This document shows positions 20,472-31,600 of a DNA stretch of 64,000 bases, one piece after another; position 1 is the stretch's first letter; each line of letters starts with the position of its first letter. The notes under the pieces were generated by a model. It was not told the DNA's origin, ran no database searches, and saw nothing but the letters and a program-made list of their open reading frames with translations. A program made the position numbers and the translations under genes. The stretch lies in contig OY811979.1 in the NCBI GenBank assembly GCA_963681505.1, positions 2,077,414-2,141,413 of the forward strand, given 5' to 3'. Source of the DNA: Eunapius fragilis (Eukaryota > Porifera > Demospongiae > Spongillida > Spongillidae).

Positions 20472-22463
20472 TTACAACCTGTTAGGAGGGTGAGAGGTGC
20501 GACTTGACCTTCTGAGGTTACTGTGATTGCCAACTTCCTGTTGTGCATCTGCCTGAGGAATTATGGTTGATGCATTGGTGTTGAGTTCAGGTTCAGGTTC
20601 AGGTGTATCCTCTTGTTCCGGGTCAGCTGACTGCCTTTTCCTTATGTGGTCTATATGTCGACGCAGAATACGACCATCTTGCAGCTTGACTTTGTATGTC
20701 AATGGACCATTCACTTCAATCACCACTCCTGAATCCCATTCCTTGCTGGAACTAGTGTCCTTGATGAACACTCTGTCACCACACACCAACACTCTGGCCT
20801 TGGCATGTAGGTCATGAGAGCTTTTCTGCTTTTCCTGGTGGTGGAGCACTTTGGCTCCCATCACTGGTTGCATCAATTCCAGGTGAGACCTTAGACGTCT
20901 ACCAAACATGAGCTCAGCTGGTGAAGTCTCAATAACTGATTGAGGTGTCACTCTGTAAGAAAACAAAAACCTTGAGACTCTTGTTTCCAATGTACCTTCT
21001 TTTAGTTTTCTCAGACCAGCCTTGAATTTCTGAACTGCTCTTTCTGCCAATCCGTTTGATGCAGGGTGGTATGGTGATGTCTTTATGTGTCTAACACCAT
21101 TCCGTTTCATGAAATCCTCAAACTCGTCGCTTGTGAATGTAGATCCGTTATCCGTCACTAGTATTTCAGGTAGACCCAAATAACAGAATGATTGTCTCAG
21201 CTTTTCAATTGTGGTAGATGATGTAGATGATGACGTTGGGTATACCTCCATCCACTTTGAGTGAGCATCAATCAGAATAAGGAACATTTTGCCTTCTAGT
21301 GGACCTGCATAATCAGCATGTACACGTGTCCAAGGATGTTGAGGCCATTCCCACACATGTAATGGTGCTGCTTGGGGCATGTTACGTGACGCTTGACATG
21401 TAGAACAGGTCTGTACTTCTTTTCCTATGTCTTTGTCCATTCCAGGCCACCAGACGTACTGGCGAGCCAGGTTCTTCATCCTGGAAATGCCTGGATGAGA
21501 GTCATGCAGTTCGCTTAGGACTTTGTTCCTTAGCTTGACAGGAACAATGACTCTAGTTCCCCAAAGAACACATCCCTCCTGCAAACTTAGTTCGTCCTTC
21601 CGTCTTGAGAATGGTGCTATCTCCTTTGACACCGCAAGGCAGTCCTGTTCAGTTACAGGTTTCTTTTTACCTGAGTTTTCCTTGGAAGTTCTTGCTGCTT
21701 GAGGCTCTCCTTTCTCACTTGACCTGGCTGTCTTCTGTTTACTTCTGCAGACCCTATCAATATGCCCTATCTTTCCACATTCTCGACATACTGCATTCTT
21801 GTATCTGCACTCAGCAAAAGGATGACTATTCCCACATCGATAGCATGCTACTTTCTTACTTCCACCTTGTTTGTATGCAGTTGCATAAGGGCGCGGTTGA
21901 CTGCCTGTGACTTTGTTTACCTGAGGTTCGTATGTGGTTCCACGTATCAACTTAGCGTCTTTTGCTGCCAGTTCCATAGCTGATGCGATTTCCAAAGCAC
22001 GTTTCAGTGTCAGTTTACTCTCCGACAGTAAGCGATGCTGAATCTGAGTGTCTTCGATTCCTGAAACCAGGCGGTCCCGCAACTTGTCTTCCAACATATC
22101 TCCAAACTCGCAGTATTCGGCTAGTTTTCTTAACTCAGCTACGAACGAAGCGATAGATTCTCCGCCTTGCCGTGCTCGAGAATTTAATTTGAACCGTTGA
22201 GCGATCACAGACGGACGCGGACTTTGATGAGCCTTGACTTTTTCAACCAACTGTTCAAAATTGAAATCTGTTACTTTATTTGGCGCGACCAAACTGCGAA
22301 TGAGACTATATGTCCTCGCTCCACACACGCTCAAGAGGATTGCCCTCCTTTTTGAGGCGTCTTTGACATCGTTCGCTATGAAATAGTGTTCTAAACGTTC
22401 AGCGTACACTGACCACTCTTCTTGATCCGCGTTGTATTCTCCCAGCGTTCCATGTTTCGCCAT
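20472..22463 (-). CDS. Gag-integrase fusion polyprotein
   Basis: A 663-residue uninterrupted ORF starting at ATG 22463, just after the presumed primer-binding site. Residues 1-190 are a Ty3/Gypsy Gag core; two CCHC zinc knuckles follow (C207, C210, H214, C219 and C226, C229, H234, C239). Around residues 255-285 the sequence passes straight into the integrase leader (APFSRRKDELSL). Then come the HHCC zinc-binding domain (H320, H323, C353, C356), the DDE core (D384 in HADYAGP, D438 in TDNGS, E474; 35 residues between the last two), and a GPY/F-like module near 576-607 (W..G.V..nGPLTYKV). Protease, RT and RNase H are absent, consistent with an in-frame deletion. Integrase signature residues are intact, so it may act with RT supplied in trans (inference). 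Confidence 0.92.
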   Translation of the reverse strand: MAKHGTLGEYNADQEEWSVYAERLEHYFIANDVKDASKRRAILLSVCGARTYSLIRSLVAPNKVTDFNFEQLVEKVKAHQSPRPSVIAQRFKLNSRARQGGESIASFVAELRKLAEYCEFGDMLEDKLRDRLVSGIEDTQIQHRLLSESKLTLKRALEIASAMELAAKDAKLIRGTTYEPQVNKVTGSQPRPYATAYKQGGSKKVACYRCGNSHPFAECRYKNAVCRECGKIGHIDRVCRSKQKTARSSEKGEPQAARTSKENSGKKKPVTEQDCLAVSKEIAPFSRRKDELSLQEGCVLWGTRVIVPVKLRNKVLSELHDSHPGISRMKNLARQYVWWPGMDKDIGKEVQTCSTCQASRNMPQAAPLHVWEWPQHPWTRVHADYAGPLEGKMFLILIDAHSKWMEVYPTSSSTSSTTIEKLRQSFCYLGLPEILVTDNGSTFTSDEFEDFMKRNGVRHIKTSPYHPASNGLAERAVQKFKAGLRKLKEGTLETRVSRFLFSYRVTPQSVIETSPAELMFGRRLRSHLELMQPVMGAKVLHHQEKQKSSHDLHAKARVLVCGDRVFIKDTSSSKEWDSGVVIEVNGPLTYKVKLQDGRILRRHIDHIRKRQSADPEQEDTPEPEPELNTNASTIIPQADAQQEVGNHSNLRRSSRTSHPPNRL

Positions 22464-22521
22464 GACTGTTCAGACCCTGTGTCTGTCACAAGAAGTGTCC
22501 AATATACCCTCGTCGCCAATA

Positions 22522-22699
22522 TGTCGTAACGTGTGACCGGTACCACGCGTTATATGATGCCCTTGCCAGCGATGCGCCCGATGCTAACAAGGTAAGTCAA
22601 TAGGAACACACACAACGTGGATTGCACGAACGATCGAATATCAAATATGATGTCAAATGCGCCCCACGTGCTATTACATAATAAGTGTAACCTACTACA
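22522..22699 (-). repeat. 5' LTR
   Basis: 178 bp, same as the 3' LTR except GTCAAATGCG against GTCAAGTGCG. The target repeat CGGAT follows at 22700. Confidence 0.93.
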
Positions 22700-22900
22700 C
22701 GGATTTAGTATTATACATGACCAGCTAACATAACCGGATTTTGCATTATACATTACCAGCTAACATAACCGGATTTTGCATAATACATTACCAGCTAACA
22801 TAACCGGATTCTGCATTATTTATTGCCAGCTAACATAACCGGACGTGTAGGTCATGCATATATGTCATTTGGTATAACCGGATGGATGGTAAATACATTA
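22700..22900. repeat. 35-bp 'aaccggat' spacer repeats, right part
   Basis: Five or so copies with variants (TTTGCATTATACATTACCAG). These continue the repeat on the left of the LTR element and show that it inserted into the array. Confidence 0.8.
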
Positions 22901-22904
22901 CCAG

Positions 22905-23370
22905 CGAAGCGTTGCATTTAAAGGCGAAGAAAAGCTCTCCGTGGCCTTAGGGAGTCCCCTGGGTCGTCGAAGGCGAAGTCTTGTGCAGGCAAACATAACA
23001 GGACTTGCAAGGGCACTGGCGGAAAAATGTAAGTTGGAACGGAGCGATGTCCGACGATGCGCAACGTAAGGAAATTGTCTTGACTTTGCAGCCTATAGGG
23101 TTCATCAGAATCAGAGAAAACTCCTGTCGCCTGCAGAAGATTTAACCTGACTCTCCTCTGGCGAGCTCTAGCGACAACGTAGGGAAGTGTTCTAAATTTG
23201 GCAGTAGGGCGAACCCAGAAAAGAACTCCTTGTCGCCTGCAGAAGAATCCTTCGACGGGCTCTGTAGGGGAGAACGTAAGAGGGGAAAAAATATATATGT
23301 ATACTATAATAACAACTTAAAGTTTGCATCGCAACACAACCGGATGTGAAACTTTGTAAGGGGGACGGAG
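22905..23370. other. rDNA-spacer-like sequence
   Basis: Starts with one copy of the 'gaagaaaagctcnncgtggcc' repeat seen again at 23940, 24085 and 24205, followed by GC-richer sequence and another AACCGGAT copy at 23338. It lies directly 3' of the 28S end, the position of the external or intergenic spacer. Confidence 0.5.
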
Positions 23371-23771
23371 ATCTTTGGGACCAATAAGGCTTAATCTCAG
23401 CAGATCGTAACAGCAAGGTTACTCTACTGCTTACAACACCTCGTCCCATTCAAGTCGTCTACAAGAGATCTTGCCTCGCGGATTGGCCAGCGTTTGATAC
23501 GCAAGGTCCCGAAAGGCCTCCTACGGACCTTCCGAGAGCCTCGCATCGCGACATACCGGGAGGTTGCCCTCCCCTCGTGGTGTGCACCTGCAAGCCCGCG
23601 GGGAAAAGTGTCGTTGCGTTCTAGCGTGGATTCTGACTTAGAGGCGTTCAGTCATAATCCAGCAGATGGTAGCTTCGCGCCATTGGCTTTTCAGCCACGC
23701 GCAAATGCCAAATGTCTGAATCGACGGTTCCTCTCGTACTGAGTCGAATTACTATTGCAACAACGATTCAT

Positions 23772-23826
<55 letters not shown>

Positions 23827-23873
23827 GTTAGCGGGTGAACAATCCAATACGTGGTGAATTCTGCTTCACAATA

Positions 23874-23906
<33 letters not shown>

Positions 23907-23931
23907 AACGTCGCTATGAACGCTTGGCTGC
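23371..23931 (-). rRNA. 28S rRNA, 3'-terminal fragment
   Basis: The reverse complement contains the sarcin-ricin loop core AGTACGAGAGGAACC (about 23726-23740), the conserved TAGTTTTACCCTACTGATGA segment, CGAAGCTACCATCTGCTGGA, and a GACGACTT...CTGAGATTAAGCC tail homologous to the eukaryotic 28S 3' end. About 560 nt look intact, but the rest of 28S is missing: at 23931 the sequence switches abruptly to spacer-like repeats. It is an orphan, non-functional rDNA piece or the edge of a rearranged unit. Confidence 0.9.
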
Positions 23932-24495
23932 AATTATAGGTGAAGAAAAGCTCCGCGTGGCCTTAGGGAGTCCCCTGGGTCGTCCAAGGAGAAGTCTTGT
24001 GCAGGCTACGGAGGTTTTCTAAGAATCACCCTACTGCTAAGAGAAGATTTCCTAACGTGACGGAGCAGGAAGCGTTGCAATTATAGGTGAAGAAAAGCTC
24101 CGCGTGGCCTTAGGGAGTCCCCTGGGTCGTCCAAGGAGAAGTCTTGTGCAGGCTACGGAGGTTTTTGCTAAGAGAAGATTTCCTAACGTGACAGAGCAGG
24201 AAGCGTTGCAATTTAAGTTGAAAGAGAAGGCCCCGCGTGGCCTAGGGAGACTACTGGGTCGTCGAAGGATAAGTCTTCTGCAAGCAAAGGGAGTTTTCTC
24301 CGATTCACCATACTGCAAAGTCAAGAGAATTTCCTTGCGTGCACGCACGGATTCTGGGCAATTTATGCTGGTCAAGCTTGACTTGAAAAATGAGCACCTC
24401 AAGTTTTCATTATCTGGCAAACGGAGCGTGCTGAGAAAAGCATCTCTCCATCCTGTCACACGTAGCCTCTGTCACAGACAACGAGAATTGTAGCT
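23932..24495. repeat. Spacer-like subrepeats, about 135 bp
   Basis: Three tandem copies (near 23932, 24074 and 24205) of a unit with GAAAAGCTCCGCGTGGCC, TAGGGAGTCCCCTGGGTCGT and AGAAGTCTTGTGCAGGC. A fourth copy is near 22915. Overlapping open frames at 24052-24459 (minus) and 24104-24493 (plus) come from this repeat and lack domains. Confidence 0.75.
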
Positions 24496-24697
24496 AGCCA
24501 TGTCCAACCTACGACTGTGCAGTATATTACCTGTATCAGCATTATAACAAGTAGCAGCGTTACTTTGAATGGTCGTTATAACGTGCATAACCGGATGGTT
24601 ACATCTTACGCAGTATTCACGTACGAGTTACATAAACCAACAACACGGTCTTGTGATGGCTAATGTTAATTTACCTACATAAAAAGTTTAGTACGAT
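24496..24697. other. Junction between spacer repeats and the L repeat
   Basis: Contains one more 'cataaccggatgg' copy at 24588; no gene. Confidence 0.5.
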
Positions 24698-26465
24698 AAA
24701 ATACATTGCCCTTGGGTAGCACTGAGTCATACATGCATGGGTCTAGTTATAAAACTAAATCCATCCCTACAAATGTATGGATCATTCAAATGTAACTACA
24801 CCTTAAAAACAGAATTTCATCAACAGATGTGGTGAGCAACACTGAATTCTGAAACATACATGTACCAAATAAAGGTTGAGAAGATTAATGTAATGTTTTT
24901 GGGCATACAGAGTACCTACAGCTGTATGGCGAGTATGTATGAGTCACATGCACATCTACCGCACCAAATTAAAAATTGCCGGATTTAAAATATCTATATA
25001 GTAGGTATGGTTATTGTATTATCGTTAGGCTTCTCTTCATATTTGTATGACTGTACATGTACGTACACATGTGGCTACCATATCTTTATTTGGCTTTATT
25101 GGGATATAATGCTACACTGTATGCTTTTACATGGGTGGTGAAATGTACAAGGTTATTACTTGTGACACCCTCCTAGCATGAAATAATGCAAAAACCTTTA
25201 TAAGTATATGGCAATAAAGATTATGATGTACTTGCTTGGTCAATGTCGTATTTCCAAAATAAGCACTAGATTTATTATAAGTTATGCAACTTAATAATTC
25301 ACATGGTAGTGGATATCTGTGATGTGAGGATTTAAGTGACATTCCATAAGCCTGTGATCTAAATAGTGAGGTCACATGTGGAATGCCTTATGTTTGAGGA
25401 AGTGTTCTAGATTATTACAAGGCCGTAGTAAGGGGGGGGGAGGCTTGGGGGGGCTTAAGCCCCCCCAAAATTTTGGTCCAGTATAATATTTATAAAAGGA
25501 TACACGTTGATGTTATAGTACGCGCGGTAACACAAATTGAACACATTCCGGTATTGCAAGCTGACCGTATTGTATGCCATAATTTAAGTGCCCAGCCTGG
25601 TTTGGGAACATTTAATGCATACTGTATAGAATGTGCATTTAAGTGTCATACTTAGTATAATCAAGATCATGAATATTAATTAGCCCCCCCAAATTTTTGT
25701 GATTGACTACGGCCATGTATTATACATTTAAAAATCATTAGTGCTTCAGTTATGATATGCCACATAAAAATGTTTATAATAGCACGAAGGAGTTGCTTCA
25801 AAAGTTGCACTTTCATCAGTAAGTAAACCATTTCCTGTGCACTGGATTAGTTGTAATGACAAGATGTAAAAAATTTGTTGATTATAGGTTATAAGCCAAA
25901 TGGACTGTCCATCAAAATCACCCTTCTCGGTAGTTTTTCAAGTTTTCAAATTTTTTGATTTTCCGTGAACTCTAAAGAGGTTCTATCAAATGGTCCTCAC
26001 GCATCCTAGATTGAACTATTCATCATAATGTTATTAGGCACTAAATTTATAATTAGCCATACATTTCAATGCAAGCGTTACTTTTCTTTTGATTGTCCTG
26101 GAAAATTAGAAAAAGTGTCACAAATGTGGTTTTGCTGGACACTGTTCCAAATAAGAATTATTATCTTTACACGTCCAGATATCACAGGAGTGATTTTTCT
26201 GGAACCTAACCATATGTGTATAAAAATGTTGTACTTTAGCAAAATAGGACCTATAATAGCGCATATTAGGGCATGAAAGTTGACTCATGCAATTCTGACC
26301 ACTGAGCTGACTAATTACCAGTATGTAAGTTATAGTGTGTCTAAGAATATGAAACTTGACAGAATATGTACTAGGTCCCTTTTGCTGCCTTGATCTATAT
26401 TTACAAAGTTTGGTTGCTACTCTTGGATATTTAAAGAATTAGCTATTATATTTATAATTGTTTAG

Positions 26466-28651
26466 AAGGCAAAGCATACATTGCAAGATCATTTGAAGAA
26501 GCATTGAAGGTATGCACACAAAATGTGAAATCGTAAAATAGTGAACAGTGTATATCATGTTATAAAACCTGTATTACAAGGTCCATTCATAATTCTTTTT
26601 CAAGTATCAAGCTGGATTTTGTTTAGAGAAGTGAATACTATTCTGAGCAACACTTTGTACCATTATATAGCATGCAAAATGTATGGTAGGCACAACATGT
26701 AACACATAGAGTTGTATCTATATTTCTAAAACACTCCATAGTTGTAGCACACACTTAAGAAATACAGGTCATTTAAATGTGATGATTTATACAATAAGTT
26801 ACTCCAATGAGAACAAAAGCCCAAATTCAAGATATTACCATGATCAATGTATTTGACCATGAATGCAGTATGTGTGTGCCGAAATCTCAAATGCATTGTA
26901 ATCAAAGCCAAAAATGTGACTATAAAGGATTGTAAGCGGCTAACAAAGTTTATTTATGCATATGTCATGATCGATACAATCAATCTAAATTGACGTGCAT
27001 GATGTAAATGAATTTAAGTGTTTATTTTACAATACACATGTAGGTTGTTCTGTGTAAATACAAGGTTGAAAATTTACGCCACCAGTAACATAGCTGTAAT
27101 ACACAAGATTGATTGAAGATAGGGTGTCTAAATTGTTTATAGCAAAATAAGTGAACACTTTGGTGGTATTTGGAATGTTTTTAAATCACTTGTTCAACAT
27201 TTAGGAAGGTGATCCACTGACATCTTCATCATCGGTAAGCTTTTGTGTTGAAAAAATATCAGGAATTTAATATTTATTTTCACAAAGGGTGAGGAGGAAT
27301 CACAACAATCAGTAAGTCACCATAGTTTAAAAATTATAAGCATGCTATCAATGTCAACTGTCCACTAGAGTTATAGCCAGGACATTTTACACAATGCTAA
27401 TACGTCATGTGGCTTTATATAGTACAAAAGAATATAATTAGCAATTGATATGGAAGTAATGTATCCCTTAACAACTATGAAGAAAGTGTGCATTGTTAGT
27501 GTAGTGTAACTACTTTCAAATGTACTGATTTTCACAATAGGAGGTTGCATAGAAAATGAAATCCCCAGCCATAAGTTTATTTTCCAAATACCAGATTAAA
27601 TGTACAATTTGCATGTTTTTGATCAATTATACAGTGTCCACGAAAGAACGCAACCTTTTAAATGATTAAAGGATTGTCAATCAAAAGGAATGTATGAATG
27701 TACAATAACCACATTTAGCCAAATACAAATTGCATTATCACAATTCGATTATAATTGGATAGTTTTGTATTTTGCTAACTATTCATATGTTAAAGAAATC
27801 AAGCAGTTTACTATTTAAATCCTGAGTTATAGCGATCTACATGTAAAAGCATTATTGCGTTCTTTCGTGGACACCCTCTTTAACGTTGTTGATTTTTTTT
27901 CAAAACTGTGCTAAAGCATATAACAAAGCAGATCACACAACAACTAAAAATGTCCAGCCTACTTTGGTATAATTAAATGCATAACCAGAAGATTTAATTG
28001 GCCAGGTTTATGAATAGCAGTAAATCAACCGTCAGCAATCAGGCATGCAGCAAACTGACAATTTAGTCCTATATCTTCTCGCACATGGATTTTGGCGATG
28101 AAGAAAACGAACATGTATGTTGATAAAGTGACACTTTTTTTTTAAGAATTAAAATGAATTTTTATTACAATAACAGGTAAATAAATGCACACATATAAAT
28201 GTTACTACACACAAACTTGCACAAAACTAGCCTTCAAGCAAGTCCATTGTTGTAGCCAACCTAGCATTGAACGCACGGGCATTGGCTCGAACTAGTATGA
28301 GACTTATAGTGACACTAGCTTTAAATATTAATGAATTTAATTTACAACTAGATTATCCTTAACAGCTTGCAATTAACTACGCTGACACAATAATGTACTA
28401 AAAATTGAACTGCAGTATCAGGAACTACGATAGTAGTTCCTATATAGGAATTGACCCGGGTCGTGAATATCATTAAAAAAACGCAACCAGCGTACAACTC
28501 GCGTACCAAGAAACGGATAGTTTAGCTCTTTGTTCCTATCGAACCAGAAAGCAAAGACGGTCATTTTAATGTTTTGTTCCAGTCTTCAAACCGTTTGCTT
28601 CAAGAGAACAAAAAAGTTCGTGTTTTACCTCGTCCCCAGGCCAAATCTTCT

Positions 28652-28686
<35 letters not shown>

Positions 28687-31600
28687 TTCTCGGGTGAGTA
28701 TAACTCGGGATAGGAATGGTTTTAAAGAGCGCAAATTATACCAATCGCTTTAGAATCTCCTGGAAGGACATCTTCAAGTATCAGAGATATGAATAAAGCT
28801 TAAAACGTACATACGTAATCATTACGTAATGCGTAGTGTTAAATAGAAGCGTTCCCATGGCGACATTTACGTATATTTAGAATTGTGCAAACAAAGAGGA
28901 GAGCAGACGACGAGTTAGAATTCTCCCGCGTTCCTTACAGTGATCCCAAACAAAGCGGGCGTCTGCTCGTGACGGTAATTGAAGCGGAGGGGGGGAGGGG
29001 TGGGTGGTGGGGTGGGGGGGGGGGGGGGGGGGGGGCAACTTTCCAGTATAATCGATAAAAAAAATGATAATTAAAAAATAGAGGAAACAAGTAAAGAAAA
29101 ACATTCTCTAACGAGAAAGTTGGTGGGATATAGGAATTGGAGGCAATGGTGGTGTTAAAAGGAAGGGAACAAGGTTTTGAGAAAAGGGTAATGAGACAAA
29201 AATCCTATATTGAGCACGTGTAAATGTAATAGAACCAAAAGAAGTGCTAAATATAGGATTTTTGTCTCATTACCCTTTTCTCAAAACCTTGTTCCCTTCC
29301 TTTTAACACCACCATTGCCTCCAATTCCTATATCCCACCAACTTTCTCGTTAGAGAATGTTTTTCTTTACTTGTAACTTTGATGAATTGTTTGCCATTTT
29401 ACTCGTTAATATTCAAAACAACAAATCAAGCGAAATGACCATCTTGCACTACAATCTTAATTAACTGAAGAGTTTTATGCCTCACAATTACATATTGCAT
29501 TACCAATCAAATTATGTTTTTTCTTCATTTTATACAGGACTAATTAGTGGTGGTATTAAAAATAAATCACTTTGTTCCACTGCAGATTTTGATATTGCAT
29601 GATTGATTAGTTAGTAGTTACTTCAATAAATTATCTGTAACATAATCTTGAATAACTTAGTTGAACAGGGATTTGAATATTTTTATTTATTGATACTATT
29701 ATGTAACTGCTCACAATAATTGAAATCTTATTGAATTGTGAGAATTTTTTTGCTACATTGTACTCTAAAAATGATAATTATTAATTAATCATTTTATCAT
29801 TATCACCTTGGCAATGCCAAGGTGGATCTGGCAATGGACCTGAGGTGATACTCCTAGTATATGGACCTGACCGTGGTGATGTTCAGCCTACTGCTAGTAT
29901 TTCACAACATACGAAAATCATTTCAATCCTGAGGTATAGTGTTAACACCCTGCATAAGAAATGCAAGAGGAGGCTGCCCATAAAGTTAGCAATACTAAAT
30001 TTCAAAAGGGGTTGCTGGCAGTTGAATTCTTGCTTACATTTTTATTATAACCTCGTATGGCTCACCATCATGATTTTACTTTATCTATACATAGACAGAA
30101 AAGCAGCCAAAAGATGTTCTTGTAAGTCAATCATGCGTACACACATTGAAATGTGTTGTTTACTTGTTGTTTACAACATTACTTAGATCATGTGATGCAT
30201 ATGGTTATTACAAAGAGTTACATACATGTAATTTATGTTATCTTTGTTAAACATGAACAGGAATACAAGATGCAGCAGAATACACTAATCAGAATAAATG
30301 CACTAAATAACGAATGCTATTATTAATTCATACATACATATCCAGACACACTGAGACACACTGGCTATGAAAGTGACAATGAGGAACTATCCCGCTCCTG
30401 AAGGGAACAGCCACATCGTAAGAGGAGGGCTCGGGCATTGGCTTGCACAAGAGTCAAATTAAGGTGGCCATACAAGCCTTGGACTTGGGGGAGTTGGTCC
30501 TTGTGGCAAGGTATGATGCAAGCCGTGAAAAAGCTTGCATCGCTTCGTTGCCCCAGGCTCCATATGACTCGGCCACAAGGGGAATACATGTCCACCCTAG
30601 CTCGGAACACTTGGCTTCATTGGCAGAGTGCTTCCTTAGCTCAGCAGCAACCGCTGCTGACCCTGCTGTGCGACCCGCTTCAGAGATAAGAGTAGGGTTA
30701 AGCGGAGACACCACAGAAAGGTCAAAGGCAGCAGGCTTGCCACAGAGCCAATTGGAAGCTAGGATGTCAGCAGGGCGTGTGTTCCGATGCTCATGTCCTA
30801 GTCCACTACCGGCCTCTGCCTTGGTGCTGATGCAGGCATGATGGCAGGTTTGAAGCACTACATCCATGAGCTTGTTGTGCCTGGATACAGCATCACCACC
30901 TCTCTTACATGTTATTGCATGGTGACCTAGGGGATCCAAGGGATGTTCTGGACACAATGCACAGGGAGGTGAGCCAGGTGAGGTGTTTAGCCCCAGCCAC
31001 CACTTTGTTATTTATTTAAAAGGGCTTCATAAGTTAAGGTGACATTACACAGTGACCTTTATGCATGCTGACATGTAGTGTTGTTATGATATAAATGGTC
31101 ACGTTGAATGCATCAAACTCACCAAGTGTGCATTTGAATTTAATATAACCTGTGATTTGGTGATAAACATTATATTATGTGCATCTATTAATTGAATATA
31201 TGTGACTATTATCACAAGACTCAAAATGACAAACAGCAGGTAGGTGCAAGTTTATTAATAAGCACTACATAGTTTACACTACATTGCCACTGCAAAGTGT
31301 ACATTTTAATTGCACACATCCACTTTGAAGGCCTTTATGGAATGAATATAGGTTCCTTTCACTGCATTGACCCGTATATTAGAGTGTGCATAGAACCTGT
31401 TTATAACGTAATCTGTGCTTACTAGACAATCATATTATTAATTTATTCATTTATCACAAGGCTCTAGACCTCGACGGGGAAGAAAATGTAAGTTAAAATC
31501 CTTACTCATGCACATGCACACACAGAGACATGCACATACAAACACATGCACACAAACTGCCAATTCTTTTCAATTAGTGCTAAGTAAGTAATCATAAAGT

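Larger units (their letters stand above)
20249..22699 (-). mobile_element. Young LTR retrotransposon with RT region deleted
   Basis: Two 178-bp LTRs (20249-20426, 22522-22699) begin TG and end CA and differ at a single base that I could see. The 5-bp target duplication CGGAT flanks both sides (20244-20248, 22700-22704). On the minus strand a purine tract (AAGGGGGGAGGAG) abuts the left LTR as a polypurine tract, and TTGGCGACGAGGG follows the right LTR as a probable primer-binding site. The element is only 2451 bp and encodes Gag and integrase without protease, reverse transcriptase or RNase H. Organisation and integrase type are Ty3/Gypsy. It sits inside a 35-bp repeat. Confidence 0.93.

Noticed and set aside
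20563-21983. Plus-strand open frames across the Gag-integrase region
   Set aside because: Antisense shadows of the 663-codon ORF, which has clear domains and catalytic residues.
19955-22900. Regularly spaced 35-bp repeats as a CRISPR array
   Set aside because: Repeats are contiguous tandem units without unique spacers, in a clearly eukaryotic context and next to 28S rDNA.
24052-24493. Overlapping 129- and 135-codon frames near the 28S fragment
   Set aside because: They cover tandem spacer-like subrepeats on opposite strands and encode no recognisable domain.
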